DNA from: Sulfurovum riftiae
Lineage (GTDB): Bacteria; Campylobacterota; Campylobacteria; Campylobacterales; Sulfurovaceae
Direction: 5' to 3'
Length of the DNA stretch: 64,000 nt
NCBI RefSeq assembly: GCF_001595645.1
Contig: NZ_LNKT01000067.1
Coordinates: forward strand, 62,001 to 126,000
Of the stretch, positions 31,605-40,426 are shown piece after piece (position 1 is the stretch's first letter; each line of letters begins with the position of its first letter). A model generated the notes under the pieces. That model did no database searches. It had not been told where the DNA came from and was given only the letters and a program-made list of their open reading frames with translations. The position numbers and the translations under genes were made by a program.

Positions 31605-32591
31605 TTATTTTACCGTTTTTTTCTCATCCTGCTGTGCTTCCTGCTTGAATTCATCTTTTTCTTTCACAGCCTTTTGTCCCTCTTCCTTTTCAAAATCATT
31701 GACTTTCTTTTCCGCTATCTCCTGAGGGGTCATTTTTGAGATCTTGGTATTGTCGATGATCTTTTTAAAGTCATTTTTCAACGTTTCATACAGTTTTACT
31801 ACCGCATTTTTGCCTTTGATCTCTTTTTCGATCTTCTCTATATCTTCATTGAGCAGTTTGTAATCGGCTTCGTTTCTTGATACATATCCGAGCAGTTCCG
31901 CTCTTTTGAGTTCCTCTTTTGCCGCTGCAAGCAGTTTTTTGGCATCTTCTTTCTTTTCCTTGTCCAGCTTGGATGCTTCCATAATGAGATCCTGCGCTAC
32001 GAGTAAAGGTGTCGGAACGATCGCCGAAGCGATGACCAGGCTGTTCATTGCTTCGGCAATGGCGGCGAATGCAGCCTTGTCATCGCCTTTGTTCAATTCA
32101 TCCAGTGCTTTTTTCGTTGCGACCGGATAGATCTTCATCGGTATGGAAATGACAGTAATATCCAGTTCATCTTTGAGCGGTGTAAGTATCGCAATGGCTG
32201 TCTGTGTATCATGTGCTTTCAAAAGCTGCTGCGCCAGTTTGAGTCTTGCCTCTATCACATCGGAAGAGCCCATAAAGGCATACGCCTGAAATCTCTCATC
32301 AATAGGGATAATGTCGAGTGACGGGTCTGCTTTCAGTGCTGCATCGAAGCTCTTTGTTGCCGCCTCAAGCGCTTTTTTCGCTTCGTCTTTTTTATTTGCC
32401 TGCATTGCTTTCAGTGCAGCAAACGTATTCTGCATACCGGCAACGATCTCTTTGGGTGCCTGCTTATGGTCTTTGACCTCTTTCTGCATGACATTCTGAA
32501 CCAACTCTTTTTTATCTGTTTGTGCCTGAAGTCCTGTTGTACCCAGAAGTACACCACATGTTAAAGCTGAAAGTAACAATCTTTTTTTCAT
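31605..32591 (-). CDS. YfdX family exported protein
   Basis: 328 aa with signal peptide 1-23 (GLQA cleavage). The body is almost wholly helical and rich in Ala, Lys and Glu. IPMKIYPVATKKALDELNKG (about 150-170) and SAIVPTPLLVAQDLI (about 193-207) are features I associate with the YfdX family. The extreme C-terminus (about 285-328) is a highly charged Lys/Glu tail. E. coli YfdX is acid-induced and has been proposed to act on partner proteins; periplasmic location is inferred from the signal. AAGGAT precedes the ATG. Confidence 0.6.
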   Translation of the reverse strand: MKKRLLLSALTCGVLLGTTGLQAQTDKKELVQNVMQKEVKDHKQAPKEIVAGMQNTFAALKAMQANKKDEAKKALEAATKSFDAALKADPSLDIIPIDERFQAYAFMGSSDVIEARLKLAQQLLKAHDTQTAIAILTPLKDELDITVISIPMKIYPVATKKALDELNKGDDKAAFAAIAEAMNSLVIASAIVPTPLLVAQDLIMEASKLDKEKKEDAKKLLAAAKEELKRAELLGYVSRNEADYKLLNEDIEKIEKEIKGKNAVVKLYETLKNDFKKIIDNTKISKMTPQEIAEKKVNDFEKEEGQKAVKEKDEFKQEAQQDEKKTVK

Positions 32592-32685
32592 CTTGAATCC
32601 TTAGTAGTTTTATTTTTTATATCTATAGTCTATTCCGTTTTGTATAACCGATATTTAATGCAGGGCACCTCTAATAACCCTGCAT

Positions 32686-33936
32686 TCAGTAGAGTGCCCA
32701 TACGATCGTGGCAACGCCGAGCAAGGCGATCCATACTGCGGAATGCATGCCGCCTTTCCAGCCTCCGAACCAGAGTGAGTAAGCAGCTTTGAGGAGATTG
32801 TTGCTACCTGCTGCGATCATAATGGCAGTGACCAGTTCTGTCTGTGCTACCGTATATTTGCCTGTCAGAAGAGAAAGAATGAAAGGGTCTATATCGGTAA
32901 ATCCGACTACGAATGAGAGTATCTGCAATCCGCTGTTACCGTACTGGCCGATGACAAAGTGTGTGACAAGCATCATCAGCACAAAAAGCCCGGCAAAGAG
33001 AAAAGCAGTTCCAAATTCAAGCGGGTTCTTGTCGACAAAGTCGGAACTGGCGGTTCTCTTCTCACCCTGTTTCATATAGACAAATGCAATGAGCATACCC
33101 GCTGCAGCCAGGACGAGGAATGGAAGCGCAAGCGATCTTGCAACAGAAAAGTTGAACACCACCGCCACGACCAAAAGCCTCAGATACATCATGGAAGTAG
33201 CGGCAATAATGGCCGCATCGATGACGGGGTTGTCCCCACCTGCTTTCGCTTTACGTGCCAGAACGACCGTCGTTGCAGTAGAGGAGTACGTTCCGCCGAA
33301 TATACCGGTAAGAAAATAGCCTTTGGAAGGAAAAATATACTTTTGAACCAAATAGCCGCCGTAACTGATGCCGGAAACAACGACGACCGCCAGCCATATC
33401 TTGAAAGGTGAGATGGGCAGATAGGGAATGGTATGTGTATTGGGCAGCAGGGGAAGGATCACGGCCGAAAGGAGTACCATTTTGCCCAAGGTCTCGAACT
33501 CATGCATATTGATATCATTGCTGAATCGCTGCAGGGACGGCTTGGCATTCAGGAGAAAAACGATCAGTACAAAAAGAAGTGAGGGCATCCAGAGCTCAAA
33601 AAGCTCGGTCACAGGGCCGAAGGCATAGACACTGAGCATCACCACATAAGGTAAAATACTTGATCTTCCCTCCTCTATCTTCTTCATATATAAAACCAGA
33701 AAGAGTAAAGAGAGTGTGATCATTACAGCAATATACGGTATTAAGTGTACCGGGTCGATCTTATAGAAAACATACCCGAGTATCCCTATGAAAGTATAGG
33801 TACGCGCCGTACCGAAGAAAAGGTTTTCCTCTTTGGCATGATACTGCTGCCGGTATGTCTTGAGCTCCATTCCTACCAGAAAGCTGAAAACGACCGTAAT
33901 AATCAGATGAATAAGATCAGGTGAAAGACCTGTCAT
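32686..33936 (-). CDS. MgtC/SapB-DUF4010 family membrane protein
   Basis: 416 aa, about 12 hydrophobic segments. The N-terminal part (FLVGMELKTYRQQY..., TARTYTFIGILGYVFY) matches the MgtC/SapB domain. The C-terminal half (YFLTGIFGGTYSSTATTVVL at about 208-227, SFVVGFTDIDPFILSLLTG at about 340-358) matches DUF4010. MgtC-like proteins affect ATP synthase and magnesium physiology in some pathogens; the DUF4010 fusion is uncharacterised. Inner membrane. The start is chosen at the ATG with AAAAGG upstream. Confidence 0.75.
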   Translation of the reverse strand: MTGLSPDLIHLIITVVFSFLVGMELKTYRQQYHAKEENLFFGTARTYTFIGILGYVFYKIDPVHLIPYIAVMITLSLLFLVLYMKKIEEGRSSILPYVVMLSVYAFGPVTELFELWMPSLLFVLIVFLLNAKPSLQRFSNDINMHEFETLGKMVLLSAVILPLLPNTHTIPYLPISPFKIWLAVVVVSGISYGGYLVQKYIFPSKGYFLTGIFGGTYSSTATTVVLARKAKAGGDNPVIDAAIIAATSMMYLRLLVVAVVFNFSVARSLALPFLVLAAAGMLIAFVYMKQGEKRTASSDFVDKNPLEFGTAFLFAGLFVLMMLVTHFVIGQYGNSGLQILSFVVGFTDIDPFILSLLTGKYTVAQTELVTAIMIAAGSNNLLKAAYSLWFGGWKGGMHSAVWIALLGVATIVWALY

Positions 33937-33970
33937 ACGATCGACCTTTTCTCATAAAATTTCTGCTTCA

Positions 33971-35341
33971 CTACAGCATGCCTCTCATCATCAGGCCGAA
34001 ATAGGCAGTCCGCATCAGATGCAGGTCCATCTCCCACCAGATCCATCTCGGTTTCGCAGGATCGAGCGGGAATGTCGGTTCCAGGCCCTGGGGTGTATAC
34101 TCGGCAAGCATCACCCTTCCATACCGTGTCTTTATCGGGTGGACAGAGTATCCGTTGTATGTCATTGGCACTGCTTTGCCTTCCAGAATGGCAGCAATAT
34201 TGTCCTGGATCACGATAGCCTGCTCCCGAATGGCACCTCCGCTTTTTCCTGAAGAAAGCCCTACAATGTCCCCGATACCAAAAACATTGGGATACCGGGG
34301 ATTCTGCAGCGTTTTTTCATCGACCTCAAGCCAGCCTTCATATTCCCCTTTTTCCACTGTAAGTCCGGAACCTTTCAGAACATCGGGTGGTTTTACGGCC
34401 GGTGTCACATGAAGGAAATCATAGGTTTTTTCAACGGTCTGTCCTTCATGGGAGTAGAAAGCGATCCTTCTCTCTTTATCGATGCGTACGAGACGATGTT
34501 CATAGGCGATCGTTATATTTTCTGCCTTTTGCAACTCTTTTTTCAGAGCCCTGTCTATTTCAGGAGAGGGGAAGAGATCTTTACCGGGTCTGCTCAAAGT
34601 CAATGCTGCTTTGCTCCGAAGATCCTTTCCTTTTTTGTACATGCCGTTGCCTTTGAGCATATCGTTGGCAAGAAAGAGCATGTCAAGAGAAGCACCCTCT
34701 CCTTTTACCGGTCCATCCGGGTCGGCAAAGAGTACTTTCTGCTCAGAGCGCTGGGTATGCCTTCGTATGGTTTTGAGCCACATACGTGAAATGATGGCAC
34801 CTGACGCCAGCCCTTCATTGACATCGTTCAGGTAGACACTGGCGATCCCTTTTTTCCCGATGTCGGAGACGTCCAGCCCTTCGACCCAGCTATAATCATA
34901 CTCACAGCCCAGTGCTACAATGAGATAGTCATACGGGATCTCTCCATGTTTTCCGGTGTGTACCTTGTTGGTCTCGGGGCTAAAGTGCGTTACTTTGTCC
35001 TGCAGCAATGTAACATTGTCCGGAACCAGTTCCTTTGTCTGCCGTTTGTTGTCAAATTCACGGTAAAGCCCGGCAGCCACATAGACCTGCCCGCTCTGAT
35101 AGAGATGTACATCATTGGGAGCGATCAGGGTGATCCTGGCGTTGGGAGCCGATCTCCTCACTCTCGCTGTAACGGTAATGCCCGCCGTACCGCCACCCAC
35201 AATGACGATATCGGCCTCTTTTCTGCTGGCGAAGGTCGAGAGTTTCGTTTTTGCAGAAACGGAAGTTGTTCCGCCAGCCAGCAGAGCGGCACTGCCAAGT
35301 CCCATCATCTTCAGTGCATCTCTCCGTTCCATCTTTTTCAT
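33971..35341 (-). CDS. Tat-exported SQR/FccB-like flavoprotein lacking the redox cysteines
   Basis: 456 aa from the ATG at 35341 (AAGGA upstream). Twin-arginine leader MERRDALKMMGLGSAALLAG. The FAD-binding IVIVGGGTAGITVTARVRR (about 45-63) and overall layout match sulfide:quinone oxidoreductases, including the NVFGIGDIVGL strand and the amphipathic C-terminus RTAYFGLMMRGML. The only cysteine is in VALGCEYDY. The position of the SQR Cys in K-C-A-G-A-P reads KGEGAS, and the C-terminal one near NGY-x-x-C-P reads YNGYSVHPI. It should bind FAD in the periplasm but cannot do SQR disulfide chemistry. It starts 11 bases after the H+-ATPase stop. Confidence 0.75.
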   Translation of the reverse strand: MKKMERRDALKMMGLGSAALLAGGTTSVSAKTKLSTFASRKEADIVIVGGGTAGITVTARVRRSAPNARITLIAPNDVHLYQSGQVYVAAGLYREFDNKRQTKELVPDNVTLLQDKVTHFSPETNKVHTGKHGEIPYDYLIVALGCEYDYSWVEGLDVSDIGKKGIASVYLNDVNEGLASGAIISRMWLKTIRRHTQRSEQKVLFADPDGPVKGEGASLDMLFLANDMLKGNGMYKKGKDLRSKAALTLSRPGKDLFPSPEIDRALKKELQKAENITIAYEHRLVRIDKERRIAFYSHEGQTVEKTYDFLHVTPAVKPPDVLKGSGLTVEKGEYEGWLEVDEKTLQNPRYPNVFGIGDIVGLSSGKSGGAIREQAIVIQDNIAAILEGKAVPMTYNGYSVHPIKTRYGRVMLAEYTPQGLEPTFPLDPAKPRWIWWEMDLHLMRTAYFGLMMRGML

Positions 35342-35351
35342 TTCACTGTCC

Positions 35352-37973
35352 TTATATGATATCTTCATGGTATTTCTTTCGATAATAACCCAGTACAGCC
35401 ATCTTCACGGCATCGTTGAAAACGAACCAGACCAGTGCATACCCCCACATCCAGATCGCCCACTCCCAGCCTATGGGTTCCATCAGGCCAAAACCGTATA
35501 CAGCGATGACCGTACCGGCAACACGGCTGAAGAAGGTAGCGCTAAAGAGTGGAAGGGACGGCCACGGACGTTTCCAGAACCAGTCATCGATACGGGTATT
35601 GTAGATGGTACCATGCCCCGCAATGACCAGTTTGGCAAAGAATGCCGATTGCACGAAGTCCAGAGGCAGATGCATCAGTGAGATGAGTATCCAGAACAAC
35701 ATGAATGAGGAGAGTACCCCTGCCACACCAAGCCAGCTTGCCAATATGAAAACCTCTTTCATATCCCAACGAACCGGTTTTTCCCGTACTTTTGTATTGT
35801 CATAGGCAATGGTCATGATGGGAATATCGTTCAACAGTGCCAGGATGATGATCATCAATGCCGTGATCGGGTAGAAGTCGTAAATGACGATCGCCAAGGT
35901 CATGAAAATGATGACACGGATCGTCTCGGCGATACGGAAGATGGTATAGCTTTTCATACGCTCGAAGATCTGTCTGGCTTCTTTGATCGCATCGACGATG
36001 ACAGTAAGGCCCGGTGCCATCAGAACAATGTCCGCAGCCGCACGTGCTGCATCGGTCGCCCCACTTACGGCGATACCGCAGTCCGCTTTTTTCAGTGCAG
36101 GTGCATCGTTGACGCCGTCTCCTGTCATCCCAACGATATGATCGGCCTTCTGAAGTTCATCAACGATGAAGTATTTGTCTTCAGGATAGACCTGTGCAAA
36201 ACCGTCTGCCTGCTCGATCAGCGCAACGATCTCCGATTCATGCTTTTTGACCGCCCCTTTGGGAATAGGCATATTGTACAGTTCTCTTTGAACTTTCTTC
36301 ATGATATCGTCGACGATCGCTTCGGTCTGCTCTTTCGTACCGTCAGGCTGTATGGTTTCGGTGATCGCGCGTGAAAGAACCTGGGCAAGATAGAGATATT
36401 CTTCTATCGATTCCCCTTTGAGCATGCGCACATCTTCTATCGTATCTCCGATCTCAAGAAGGGCCGCGATATATTTTGCCACGGCGATATTGTCTCCCGT
36501 GACCATTTTGACAGAAATACCTTTGGCCTTCGCCTCTCTGATGGCTTCTTTTGAGTCCACTCTTGGCGGATCGAAAAGCGGTATAAGTCCGACAAAATGA
36601 TAGATGTCTTCTTCACATTCCCGGTAAGCCACCCCCAGTGTCCTGAAACCTTTGTCCGCGAAAGATTCCACCTGTGCATAGGCTTTTTGTTTGTCGAATT
36701 CTTTTTCGTTACTCTGCTCTATGATGACTTGAGGGGCACCCTTGGTCACGACCAGTCCGCACTCTTTTCCGCTATAAACCCCCTCCGTACGTTTATGTAT
36801 CGGGTCAAAAGGAAGGAATTTTTTCAACTCCCATCCGGAGAGTTTGTCGTGCAGTTTTTTCTCTTCGATATAACCGAAAATCGGTTTCTCTATCGGATCG
36901 TTGTTCTCTTCCTTGCTGGCAAGTGCTGCATAGACCATCAGTTCATCGGCTGTATACTGGTTCGCAAGGTAAGGTTCGGCCAGGCTCATACTGTTCTGTG
37001 TCAGTGTTCCCGTCTTGTCCGAACAGAGAATGTCCATACCCGCGACCTCTTCAATGGCAGCAAGCCGGCTGACGATCGCTTCTTTTGCGGCCAGGGCACG
37101 TGCACCAATGGCCATGGTAACGGTCAGGACAGCCGGCATCGCGACCGGAATGGCCGAAATGGTCAGTACCAGTGCGAAGATGAGGAGTTCCACTGTAGGC
37201 TGATGGGTAACGATACCGTGGTAAACGATGATCGCGATCATAAAGAGGGTAAGCAGTATCAGGAAATTGCCGACCTTGATGACCATTTTCTGGAAATGGC
37301 TTCGCTCTTCCATTTGTGCTTTGGCGACCAGACCGACCGTTCTGCCGAAATAGGTATTTTTTCCTGTGCCTGTCACCTGGGCAATCATCTCACCCTGTTT
37401 GATGACAGCATTGGCATAGAGGTCATCCCCCGCTTTCTTGTCCACCGGCAGAGATTCGCCTGTCAATGCCGCCTGGTCCACAAGAAGGAATTCTCCCCCG
37501 CCAAGCAGTTTAGCATCTGCCGGAACAATATCACCTATTCTGACCTTGATGATATCGTCCGGAACGATCTCTTTGGCATCGATCTCCTGCCATTTTCCGT
37601 CACGCAGGACAAGTGCTTTTCTTGCCAGTTTCTTTTTGAGTACGGCTATGGCATTGAGGGCTTTGGATTCCTGGTAGAAATCGACAATAGCATTGACAAG
37701 CAGCAGGGTAACAATGATAGTGAAGTCTTCCCAGCGCTTTACCGAAGCGGAAAGGACAGCCGCTACTTCTATCATCCATGGAATAGGACCCCAAAAACGT
37801 TTTAAAAGCCGGTGTATCCAGCTTTCCTCTTTTTCTTCAATGGAGTTGGGACCGAATTTTGCCAAACGTTCTTTTGCTTCTTCGGCAGTCAGTCCTTTGG
37901 TACCTTTTGCGTTTTGAGAGTCAGACTGTTCTTCCATAACATCCACTTCACTGTCTGTCTGGCTTTTTGGCAT
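35352..37973 (-). CDS. P-type proton-translocating ATPase (P-IIIA, plasma-membrane H+-ATPase type)
   Basis: 873 aa. Cation ATPase N-domain (about 25-70), actuator motif ALTGESLPV (about 169-177), phosphorylation site CSDKTGTLTQNS (about 315-326), nucleotide-binding KGAPQVI, hinge TGDGVNDAPALKKAD (about 610-624), ten predicted membrane segments. Overall likeness is to fungal/plant/archaeal PMA1-type H+ pumps rather than Ca or K pumps (PAVLTVTMAIGARALAAKEA). It would export protons at the expense of ATP. The acidic Ser/Gln-rich first 20 residues look disordered. AAGGAAGAG precedes the ATG. Confidence 0.88.
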   Translation of the reverse strand: MPKSQTDSEVDVMEEQSDSQNAKGTKGLTAEEAKERLAKFGPNSIEEKEESWIHRLLKRFWGPIPWMIEVAAVLSASVKRWEDFTIIVTLLLVNAIVDFYQESKALNAIAVLKKKLARKALVLRDGKWQEIDAKEIVPDDIIKVRIGDIVPADAKLLGGGEFLLVDQAALTGESLPVDKKAGDDLYANAVIKQGEMIAQVTGTGKNTYFGRTVGLVAKAQMEERSHFQKMVIKVGNFLILLTLFMIAIIVYHGIVTHQPTVELLIFALVLTISAIPVAMPAVLTVTMAIGARALAAKEAIVSRLAAIEEVAGMDILCSDKTGTLTQNSMSLAEPYLANQYTADELMVYAALASKEENNDPIEKPIFGYIEEKKLHDKLSGWELKKFLPFDPIHKRTEGVYSGKECGLVVTKGAPQVIIEQSNEKEFDKQKAYAQVESFADKGFRTLGVAYRECEEDIYHFVGLIPLFDPPRVDSKEAIREAKAKGISVKMVTGDNIAVAKYIAALLEIGDTIEDVRMLKGESIEEYLYLAQVLSRAITETIQPDGTKEQTEAIVDDIMKKVQRELYNMPIPKGAVKKHESEIVALIEQADGFAQVYPEDKYFIVDELQKADHIVGMTGDGVNDAPALKKADCGIAVSGATDAARAAADIVLMAPGLTVIVDAIKEARQIFERMKSYTIFRIAETIRVIIFMTLAIVIYDFYPITALMIIILALLNDIPIMTIAYDNTKVREKPVRWDMKEVFILASWLGVAGVLSSFMLFWILISLMHLPLDFVQSAFFAKLVIAGHGTIYNTRIDDWFWKRPWPSLPLFSATFFSRVAGTVIAVYGFGLMEPIGWEWAIWMWGYALVWFVFNDAVKMAVLGYYRKKYHEDII

Positions 37974-38054
37974 CTCTCTTCCTTTTTATTTGAATAGGTT
38001 CTTTAATATTTTTTAATATATTATTTCTCTTTCTCTTCACAGAGTACATTCACT

Positions 38055-39455
38055 TTACGGGAGGTAGATGACCTCTTCCGGTTCTACAATATGGGCTTTC
38101 TGATGCAGTGCATTTTTGAGTACACTGCGAAGTATAACCTGTTTGTCCTCTTCTCCGTGGATCAGGTAGACGGCATTGAGATCTTCCATCTCGGAGATCC
38201 ATTTGACGATCGCACTTTGGTCGGCATGTGCAGAAAAGCCGTTGATAGTATGGATGGATGACTTGATGAGGATATCATCATTATAGATCTTGATCCAGCG
38301 TGCACCGTCCACGATACGTCTGCCCAGTGTACCCTCCGCCTGATACCCGACAAATATAAGTGCATTTTTCCGGTTCCAAAGACGGTTCTTGAAATGGTGC
38401 AGGATCCTGCCGCCGTTACACATGCCGCTTCCGGCTATGATGATGGCGCGTCTGTCAACATCGTTGATCTTTTTGGAAGCTTCCACATCAAGCGTATAGA
38501 CGAGATCTTCAAAATCAAATACCGTACCGTCACGTTCTTTGATCGCCTGACATTTCGCACTCAGGAGTTCAGAATACTTCCTGTAAACATCCGTAGCGCG
38601 CGTTGCCATAGGAGAATCAAGAAAGATCTGACATTGCGGCAGCTCTTTCCTGTCATGCATCTCTTTGAGAATACAGAGTATCTCCTGTGTTCTCTCCACA
38701 GCGAACGAAGGGATGATGACATTTCCCCAGTCATTCATGGTATCGATGATGACCCGTTTGAATTCGGCAAGACTTGCATCGGCGCTCTGATGGTCCCTGT
38801 CCCCGTAGGTCGATTCCACATACAGATAATCGGCACGCTTGCATGACTCAAGGTGCGGCAGTACCATATCGTTGTCATTGCCGATATCTCCGGAAAAGAC
38901 AATGGTACGCTGCTGCCCGTTTTCCTCATAGCGGATCTCGATGAATGCAGACCCCAGAATATGCCCTGCATTATGGTAGATGACCTCTATGTCCTTTTCA
39001 AGTTCGAAAGCCTCATCATATAAAGGGTAATGCCACGATAGATTCAAGACATCATCGACATCACTCTCTGCATAGAGAGGCTCCTGTACCTTCCCCTCCT
39101 TTCCGCGACGCTGTGCCTTTTTGTAGCGCGTCATATAATCTTCTTTCATGATCTTGGCGCTGTCGAGCAAAATGACCTCTGCAAGGTCCCGCGTTGCATT
39201 CGTTGCATAGATAGGGCCATAATAGCCCTCTTTGACAAGTTTCGGAATACGTCCGACATGGTCGAGGTGTGCATGGGTCACCAAGAGATAATCCACCTCT
39301 TTGGGGTCAAAGTCGAACGGGCCGTAATTGCGGTCCTCTTCTTTACCCTGGAACATCCCGCAATCGATCAGAATATTCGGACCGCCGTCAATACTGAACA
39401 GGTGACATGAACCCGTCACCACCTCTGCTGCGCCATAAGATACTACTGTTGCCAT
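38055..39455 (-). CDS. Beta-CASP metallo-beta-lactamase RNase/RNA-processing exonuclease
   Basis: 466 aa. The metallo-beta-lactamase core has THAHLDHVGR (about 60-69), the HxHxDH zinc motif, with further ligands in HNAGHILGSAF and SGDIG. The beta-CASP insert includes SPMATRATDVYRKY. The C-terminal RMMBL motif is SSIHTINGFSAHADQSAIVK (about 405-424). This resembles archaeal and bacterial CPSF73-like RNases acting on RNA 5' ends or as endonucleases. AAGGAGAAG precedes the ATG. It is the first gene of the minus-strand run that continues into the H+-ATPase. Confidence 0.85.
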   Translation of the reverse strand: MATVVSYGAAEVVTGSCHLFSIDGGPNILIDCGMFQGKEEDRNYGPFDFDPKEVDYLLVTHAHLDHVGRIPKLVKEGYYGPIYATNATRDLAEVILLDSAKIMKEDYMTRYKKAQRRGKEGKVQEPLYAESDVDDVLNLSWHYPLYDEAFELEKDIEVIYHNAGHILGSAFIEIRYEENGQQRTIVFSGDIGNDNDMVLPHLESCKRADYLYVESTYGDRDHQSADASLAEFKRVIIDTMNDWGNVIIPSFAVERTQEILCILKEMHDRKELPQCQIFLDSPMATRATDVYRKYSELLSAKCQAIKERDGTVFDFEDLVYTLDVEASKKINDVDRRAIIIAGSGMCNGGRILHHFKNRLWNRKNALIFVGYQAEGTLGRRIVDGARWIKIYNDDILIKSSIHTINGFSAHADQSAIVKWISEMEDLNAVYLIHGEEDKQVILRSVLKNALHQKAHIVEPEEVIYLP

Positions 39456-39526
39456 TTCTTCTCCTTCGTTTCATTAGTAAAGTATAGCACTTTTTCTGGT
39501 TTAAAAATGTTAACCTATATATTGTT

Positions 39527-39622
39527 TTAGAAAATCACTGCTTTTCCACCATAGAAATATCCAATATCAGCAGCTGTCATCTCGTTGAAACTGGCAACAG
39601 CATCCAGTATCTTTTTTGTCAT
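39527..39622 (-). CDS. 31-codon small protein, divergent from the two-component system
   Basis: The frame reads MTKKILDAVASFNEMTAADI then GYFYGGKAVIF and stop. AGGAGG sits five bases before the ATG, the best ribosome site in the area. It is the only open frame in the otherwise noncoding 305 bases between the RNase gene and the response regulator. I recognise no family. The GG in FYGGK could be a processing signal or chance. A candidate response-regulator site (39687-39705) lies upstream of it. Confidence 0.55.
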   Translation of the reverse strand: MTKKILDAVASFNEMTAADIGYFYGGKAVIF

Positions 39623-39686
39623 TTTTTCCTCCTATAATCCGGGATCGCAGGAACAGAATACGAAAATACCGTGAACAGTATATAAA

Positions 39687-39705
39687 TTGATATTGGGTTG
39701 ATATT
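39687..39705. promoter_or_regulatory. Tandem direct repeat, candidate response-regulator binding site
   Basis: TTGATATT at 39687-39694 and again at 39698-39705, starts 11 bases apart on the same helical face: the usual pattern for OmpR/PhoB dimers. A TACAAT -10 for the response regulator lies at 39713-39718, so the site overlaps the -35 region. Confidence 0.45.
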
Positions 39706-39760
39706 AAAAAGGTACAATATTGCTGTACTAACTAAATAGACATAGAGAAAAAGGCAGACG

Positions 39761-40426
39761 ATGCAAAGGAAAATACTGTTGCTGGAAGATGATTTGCAGC
39801 TGAACGATACGATCAAACAGTTCCTTGAACACCACCACTATACAGTCCTGCCCTCCTATGACGGCCATCAGGCAAAAGAGATACTCTATGAAACCGATAT
39901 TGACCTGATCCTGCTGGATATCAAAGTGCCTCTCCAAAACGGGTTCGACCTTCTATCGGAACTTCGTAAAGAGGGAGATGAGACTCCTGCGATCTTTATT
40001 ACTTCTCTGCACGGTGTCGATGATGTCAGCAAAGGGTTTAATGCAGGATGCGACGACTATATCAGGAAACCTTTTGCATTGAAGGAACTCCTCGTCAGGA
40101 TTGAAGCACAACTCAGAAAACGTTATGGCAGCAGGGAAAACCATATCGATATTGGAAACAGACTTTGCTACTATCCTAAAGAGTTTCGACTGACCCGGGA
40201 CGGCAAGACCATTCCTTTAAAAAACAAAGAGGCCAGACTGCTCTCTTTGCTGTTGGAATATCCTGACAAGCTTGTAAGTTATGACAAGATCAATGCTGCT
40301 CTTTGGGATTTCGATGAAGAACCGAGTGCCGGTTCACTGCGTACATACATCAAAACACTGCGTTCCCACCTGGGAAAGGAAAGCATTGAAACAGTCAAAA
40401 ATATAGGGTATCGTTTTGTTTCGTAG
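39761..40426 (+). CDS. OmpR/PhoB-family response regulator
   Basis: 221 aa. The receiver domain (1-118) has the acidic pair LEDD (8-11), phospho-acceptor Asp in LILLDIKVP (about Asp52), Thr/Ser in FITSLHG (about 80) and Lys in IRKPFALKE (about 102). The C-terminal winged helix (about 130-221) includes LLLEYPDKLVSYDKI and ends SIETVKNIGYRFVS. A DNA-binding activator or repressor, phosphorylated by the kinase encoded next with an 11-base overlap. Target genes are unknown. Confidence 0.9.
   Translation: MQRKILLLEDDLQLNDTIKQFLEHHHYTVLPSYDGHQAKEILYETDIDLILLDIKVPLQNGFDLLSELRKEGDETPAIFITSLHGVDDVSKGFNAGCDDYIRKPFALKELLVRIEAQLRKRYGSRENHIDIGNRLCYYPKEFRLTRDGKTIPLKNKEARLLSLLLEYPDKLVSYDKINAALWDFDEEPSAGSLRTYIKTLRSHLGKESIETVKNIGYRFVS

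Noticed and set aside
36597-37805. 402-codon plus-strand open frame inside the H+-ATPase gene
   Set aside because: Antisense to motif-rich coding sequence; no start signal or domain.
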